DNA of 64,000 nt from Neurospora tetraspora (lineage: Eukaryota > Ascomycota > Sordariomycetes > Sordariales > Sordariaceae), in the NCBI RefSeq assembly GCF_033439725.1, contig NW_026944385.1:4249001-4313000 (forward strand), read 5' to 3'. Positions within the stretch are counted from its first letter, which is position 1. Every line of letters begins with the position of its first letter. Positions 58,943 through 64,000 of this stretch are shown in pieces. A program made the translations under genes and the position numbers. Under the pieces are notes generated by a model that saw only the letters and a program-made list of their open reading frames with translations, ran no database searches and had not been told where the DNA came from.

Positions 58943-59634
58943 ATGGATACGGCTCCCCTATCTCCTCAGCAGCGCCGCTGTGCCTCGAGTGCCGAGCATG
59001 ATCTTGGCATTGTCCCCCAAACCATTGCATATCACCGAATGCTGGCCCATCTTGGTCCGGATGGTGGTTATGACGAGTTCGACGACGTGGACCATTCCTT
59101 TAGTGACTCTGACTCTGAGGACATGGCAAAGTGAGCAATCAGGGAGGCGCGGATACCATGATATCAACGGGCTAACACTTTTGCAGACACCCCAACAACT
59201 CCTACCCGGCTCACCCAGGAAGAAACAATGAAACCAAGCAGTCGGACCCCGATGAGGATCGCGTTCCTGTCTTTGCCATCAGTTTCCAACACCTTCTACT
59301 TACGCACTCTGGCCCCCGTACTCTGAGTGAAGAGCGCCTGTGTATCAATTCGTCTCCACGACCCGGGCTCTGGGTAACCGAACCCAACCTCGGGCTCTCC
59401 GACCTTGACATGGGGTTCCTTTCTCAGCTTGCTCAGCTTTGCATTCATACCAACATCAAGGGATGCAGCCGTGACCAGTGCCGTGTCCAAAGAGCTGCCG
59501 TGGACAAAATCGCACCGCAATGCGACTGGAGTGCTTTCAGAGAATGGGCTCTGGTCACCATGTCTTGTCCAGCTGCCACGAGCACGAAGGATAAGGAATC
59601 TCCGGCCCATACTCATATTGTTACTGTTGTGTAG
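58943..59634 (+). CDS. Uncharacterised two-exon protein (211 aa)
   Basis: Exon 1 (58943-59130) and exon 2 (59187-59634) are joined by a 56-nt GT-AG intron with a GCTAAC branch site. The start, ACCATGG, has a good context. Residues 1-62 contain an acidic patch (FDDVDHSFSDSDSEDMAK). Exon 2 codes for FAISFQHLLLTHSGPRTLSE, GLSDLDMGFLSQLAQLCIHT and a part with four cysteines (CSRDQCRVQ...CDWSAF...CPAATS). The exons are only meaningful when joined, which supports the model. No signal peptide or membrane segment is seen. The family is not recognised; a lineage-specific gene is likely. Confidence 0.6.
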
Positions 59635-61817
59635 CAGCCTTCATCGCCCAAAGCGAATTCATTCACAAAGGCAAATTCCCTCGACAACAACAGGAACAAG
59701 CCTGACAGAGGGGTACTTGAGAGGAACGATATGATGTCCGGAGCATTGCTGGAGACTTTATCGTTTAAAGCGAGTTCATCACCGGCGGTTGTTCGTTTCC
59801 AAGATGGTACTGGACGTGAACCACGGCACGCAGCGCTGCTTTGAAGTCAGCAGCAAGTACCCTTCAACGAAGCAGGATACTGTCCCCTCGTGGTAGAAAC
59901 GAGACTTCAAAAGCAGCGAGACGAGAGAGGACCGAATCTGGACTTAAGGCTGTCTTGTCTTTCCTTCCTCGTGGCAAACGTTCGTTTTTCCCTTCCAAAT
60001 CCTGGGGAATGCCTGCGACCATCATCATCATCATTGTCGTCATCATCGACCAGCAGACCCTGACGATCAGGCTCTTTGTTCCAACTTCACCTCTACCTCC
60101 ACCTCTACCAGAACCTCGTCGACATCGATGAGCCCCTTGGTTTGCATGTGATTGCTGCACTGCCCTAGCCCGCCCATACCAAGTCAAAAGGAGGCCGGGT
60201 TTGCGAGATTAGAAGCGATAAGAGTCGCCTGTTAGTGTTTACACCGGACCCCTGGGCCCCTGTCTGATACGGAGCCCATGCTGATTACGGGGCTCGGCGC
60301 CGGGCGCTGAACGCGGGGGGGTGTCGGGGTGTGGTATTCCTTGGCACCTTGCTAGCGGGCTCTTGTTAGTGCTGTTAGTGCTGTCAGCGCTGTTTTGGTG
60401 CCCCTGGACCTGGTGCCTCGCGTGGAGTCCGCGTGGAGTTCACATTTCGGGTTGCCGTGATGGCGTCTTTGCCCTGCTTCTTTCCATTTCAGCCCGATGA
60501 CGTTCTCAGCTTATTCCTTGCTTCTTCGCTTGCGAATCTTCCTTATCTTCTCCTTCCTTCCGGCCGACGACGACGATCCGGCACTTCGCAAAACGTGTGC
60601 TGCGTTGCAACTGCATCACAACCTCAACATTGCACATGGTCTCGGAACAAAAAACCACGCCAGGCGTAACGTCGGCCGTTTTATTCGCATTCATCCGGAC
60701 GGACGGTAGGGGCCTCGACTTCTTTGAGGACGGTCAATTAGGTACGGTACGACATTACTTGAACCTCTGGACTGGAACCGAATAATGGCCAGGCCGCAGC
60801 CATATCAAAGCAACAACGGCGAGGCGTTCCGACCGGACCCGACACTCTCTGTGTGTGGTAGAGGTCGTCTAAAACGCAGGGGCAGGTAGCATTACTGTGT
60901 ATAATATTCCCAGGTGAGACCTGGAACTCGTCTGGAAGTCCTCAATGCTGCCACACTGCATTGAGTCAAGCAATATCGGAATGCATGATGCCCTGTGCCT
61001 GTCGTGATGCAGACAGGGACTTCAAAGTTTGGTTCCGAGTCATGTCAGGAACCAACATTGAAAACCAGATACCACCTTATCATATTCCCGCAAAATCCAA
61101 CATGAAGATCCAAGTGGATGTCACGATGTTAGTATACCAGGACCACCCCGAGGCACATCACGATGGAATTGTTGCAACCATTCAGATGTCAGCATGGGGG
61201 TGGGCTGGACTCCATACCATGACGGGGCTTGGCGCCTGTTCGATGCTACGATGCTACTCTCGACTGCAAGATAGGCCAGACGGGGAAATAGCTAGGGAGT
61301 ATCGGGTTAGACAGGTCTAGCCAGTCACAGGCCGAACACTGCAAGAGAAGACTTTCGGTAACTCGAACCCTTTCTGGATGAATGCAGGTGATGAGCATTG
61401 CCCGCAGAATGCGGTCTTTGAATGGTTCCGGCGCTATACCCCGGCTTCTCTTAACGAAATCTATACCCCGGCTTCTCGAACCACCATCGACAAATGTTCT
61501 TTGGAGGCCAAAGTTCCCTCCCGATTCTCACCAACACTCCAGCCAGTCAAACAACCATGGTCTTTCATCTTCAGTTTACTGGGCCTCTTCTGGCTCACTC
61601 CTTGTGAGCGTGGACTTACACGGCGTGATACACACCATCACAAACCAGCCGGTTGACAAACTTTGTCTTTCTTTCTTTACCTACCTTAGCCAGCTCGACA
61701 CTCCTTCACTATCACCACTACCTACAATATCCAACAGGATCGATCACTCACTCACTCGACGAGGGCTAGTCCCAATGACTATGCCATAATCACACATATC
61801 AAAACAACCCGACAGAC
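59635..61817. other. Intergenic, no supported gene
   Basis: Frames of up to 119 codons (60961-61320) have no resemblance to known families and lack a good ATG. A 17-bp word, CTATACCCCGGCTTCTC, is repeated at 61434 and 61461. The end is the promoter of the rhodopsin-family gene. Confidence 0.45.
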
Positions 61818-63349
61818 ATGACTCTCTACACGGACCCACCGGCCTTGAGGCCGTTCAGCGACGACAAGCCAGTTCTGCTCGTGAGCTGGTGGCTCACCCT
61901 CTTCTGCACCGTCGTCATCATCCTCCGTGTGCTTGGGCGCTATGTGCGCATGGAAAAGTTGTTCCTCGAGGACAAGATCGCAGCCCTCTCCCTGATTCCC
62001 ATGTACATCCGAATCGCATGTGTGCATGTGGTTCTTGTATACGGCACCAACAACGTTGAGCTCGTGAACAAGGAGGGACTGCATCTCTCCGAGCAGGCGA
62101 TAGATAGGCGGGTGGTTGGAAGCAAGCTTGTTTTGGCTACTCGTTTCTTTTACTTTACTACGTACGTCTACCTTTTCTTCAATATCTAAGAGTCAAAGCT
62201 AACAGGGTTGGTGACACCAACAGCCTATGGACCCTCAAAACAATCACCCTCCTCTTCTTCAACCGCCTCGTCGGCACCGCTGGCAAATCCAGTTACAACC
62301 TCACTCTGCGCTTCCTGCAAACCACCATCGGCCTCACCTTTCTCGCCTGCTTCATCAGCAACCTCTCCGAATGCTTCCCGGTAACCCACTACTGGCAAGT
62401 CAGTCCCGACCCCGGTGGGCAATGCCGGCAATCCTACGCGCACCTTCTCGTCGTGGCAGCCTGCAGCGTCCTCACCGACTTGTTGCTCGTCGTCTTCCCC
62501 ATCCCGATCCTGATCCAGTCGCGCATCAAGCTTAAGCGCAAAGTCCTTTTGGTGAGCCTTTTCTGCCTGGGCCTGTGCACAGTCTGCATCACGCTGTACC
62601 GGGTGCCCAACATTTTGGCAGAAAAAGGGTACCAGGGCACGCGAACAATGTGGGCGAGCGTGGAGATTCTGGTGGCGACGTTTGTCAACAATGCGATTGC
62701 GCTGGGCACGTTTGTGAGGGATACGGGACCCAAGAAGAAGAAGTTTAAGCCGTATGTTTCTCCGGTGGATGCTGCGTATGCGAGGGATACGAAGACCGGA
62801 TCTCTGATGACTAGACGGACGACCATGAATTCGTTCGCTAATAGAACGAATAATGATAAGAGGGGGAGCATGATATACGGGCCTAACGGCGTCAGTGCAG
62901 CGGCGGGGAGCGATAATAAGGCTGGTATTATTATCAGGAGGGATACTATTGGGAGTAGTGGGACGATTGCTAGCACGCCCCATGAAAATGGAGGACTGCA
63001 CGGAGATCAAGAAGCACGGGAAGCACGGGGTAGCGTCGCCTCTAGCAACGGAAACCTTCCCGAAGCAAAACCAAGATCAAGGGATTCCCAAGAGTCGTTG
63101 ATTCCCAAACCTGACATGTACTTCGGTACGGTCATGAAGACGACAGAAATCAGCGTCACGGTCACGGAGGCCAACGAGGACGATTTGAGAGCGCAGCATG
63201 ATGGCGGACGGGTGCCGCAGAGTCCGTACGGTAGTCATCATCAGATTAGGGAGGCGCCGAGGATCGTGGCGGCTGGGGAGAGGGGCGTGACGAGGGGGAC
63301 GACCAAGTTGTTAAGGTCGTTGCCTGGGAAGGAGGAGGAGGAGGTTTGA
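61818..63349 (+). CDS. Rhodopsin-domain (Pth11-like) integral membrane protein
   Basis: Two exons (61818-62161 and 62224-63349) with a 62-nt GT-AG intron give 489 residues. About seven membrane helices can be picked out, among them LLVSWWLTLFCTVVIILRVL, IACVHVVLVYGTN, TIGLTFLACFISN, LLVVAACSVLTDLLLVVFPI and VLLVSLFCLGLCTVCI, in the order of the fungal rhodopsin (Pth11-type) domain. CFPVTHYWQVSPDPGGQC between helices is the typical Cys loop. The last 180 residues are a cytoplasmic Ser/Thr/Arg-rich tail ending KEEEEV. Family members are GPCR-like surface proteins; the ligand is unknown. No lesions are seen. An alternative acceptor at 62205 would break the frame, so 62223 was chosen. Confidence 0.85.
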
Positions 63350-64000
63350 TTGACGATGATGTTGATGAGGTGTTGTGTGACTGGATGATGGCATGTACAT
63401 TATGATGATGGGGGACTTTTTTGGATACCCTCTTTTTAGCTTTTCTTGTTGATTGATACGGTAGCAGCGTCTAAAGAAGCGGCTTCGTTGCAATTGTTTT
63501 TGTTGCAGTATTCCCATGCACTTCACAGATGGTGTGTTTGTTACCGTCAGTGTAGTGCCCTACTCCGTGTTCCATACTCGGTGTTGGACGACCAGACGAC
63601 TTAGACGACTGCTAATACTTTGCCCTCGTCTAAACCTGCCTGCCATGCCTCGTCAACTATCTCTACCTAGCTACCCCAGAAACGCACTGCACCCGTCCGA
63701 ATGGCTCCCAAGCCCTCACAGTCAAGATGCCAAACTTGCGTGAACCACACGACAAGACATGCACGGACAGCGGAGTGCGACGACAAGGTAGAATTCAGTT
63801 AATACCGGATGAATGCCCCTGGAAAGGGAATGGCTTCAGCCGTCAAGTTCGAGGGCTCCGAACTCCGAAGGCTCGAGGCCGGCTACTTGGCGAATCCATT
63901 ATCGTGATTGTCGTTGCTCGGACCTTCTGTGGCTTCTTCGCTTCGTCGGTAAGTAGAACTAGTGTTTAGTCGTCAGGTATCGTCGGTCTTGGAGGTCTTG
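63350..64000. other. Right edge, no supported gene
   Basis: The 3' flank of the rhodopsin-family gene. A short frame from ATG 63700 contains CQTCVNHTTRH and meets a GT donor-like site (GTAGAA) near 63788. It could be a first exon of a gene continuing past the window, but there is not enough to call it. Confidence 0.4.

Noticed and set aside
60961-61320. 119-codon frame
   Set aside because: No ATG at a sensible place and no family resemblance.
63700-63810. Short frame with a CxxC...H pattern at the right edge
   Set aside because: Too short and open-ended; the possible downstream exon lies outside the window.
1-64000. tRNA, 5S rRNA or CRISPR array
   Set aside because: No B-box-like GGTTCGA-centred cloverleaf, no 5S-type sequence and no regularly spaced repeats were found by eye; a covariance-model scan would be needed to exclude a tRNA.

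Overview
The window is eukaryotic DNA from a filamentous ascomycete, most likely a Sordariales fungus close to Neurospora. The evidence is short GT-AG introns of about 50-100 nt with CTAAC-type branch sites, C-rich codon use, fungus-specific families (HET, WSC, rhodopsin/Pth11-like, LaeA/UMTA-like methyltransferases), and AT-rich transposon blocks in which coding frames are broken by C:G-to-T:A changes, the mark of repeat-induced point mutation (RIP). No tRNA, rRNA or CRISPR array was seen. All gene models are read by eye.

Layout. 1-1330: RIP-degraded AT-rich block. 1.6-2.5 kb: an inverted repeat, then the broken tail of an aspartic-protease-like membrane protein. 3.3-17.4 kb: ordinary gene space with an uncharacterised low-complexity protein, VPS13 (3,209 aa, minus strand) and a DUF3429 mitochondrial membrane protein. 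17.7-22.7 kb: debris, with a truncated WSC/GPI gene, a 233-bp element with perfect 34-bp terminal inverted repeats, and a HET-domain gene with two lesions. 24.0-44.7 kb: four paralogous LaeA/UMTA-like SAM methyltransferase genes (two plus, two minus). An 11-kb block of RIP-ruined Ty3/gypsy retrotransposons lies between the first and the other three. 48.0-49.7 kb: an ammonium permease with a GATA cluster upstream. 50.2-51.0 kb: an AT-rich element with 22-bp terminal inverted repeats. 51.9-64 kb: small lineage-specific genes, fragments of a polysaccharide-synthase-like GT2 gene and of a small secreted cysteine-rich protein gene, and a seven-helix rhodopsin-family protein at the end.

The most interesting part is the methyltransferase array. 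Genes 2, 3 and 4 share exon lengths of exactly 42, 95, 446 and 240 nt. Gene 1 fuses the first two of these and splits the third into 13 + 433 nt. Exon 1 codes for a Ser/Pro/Lys-rich tail of 17 to 73 residues. Individual copies show a 13-nt microexon, a GC-AG intron and a stop codon that can be avoided by an alternative splice acceptor. The array appears to be an old, diverged tandem family kept intact beside RIP-silenced transposons.

The window also holds several genes in decay: the protease tail, WSC, HET, GT2 fragment and secreted protein.
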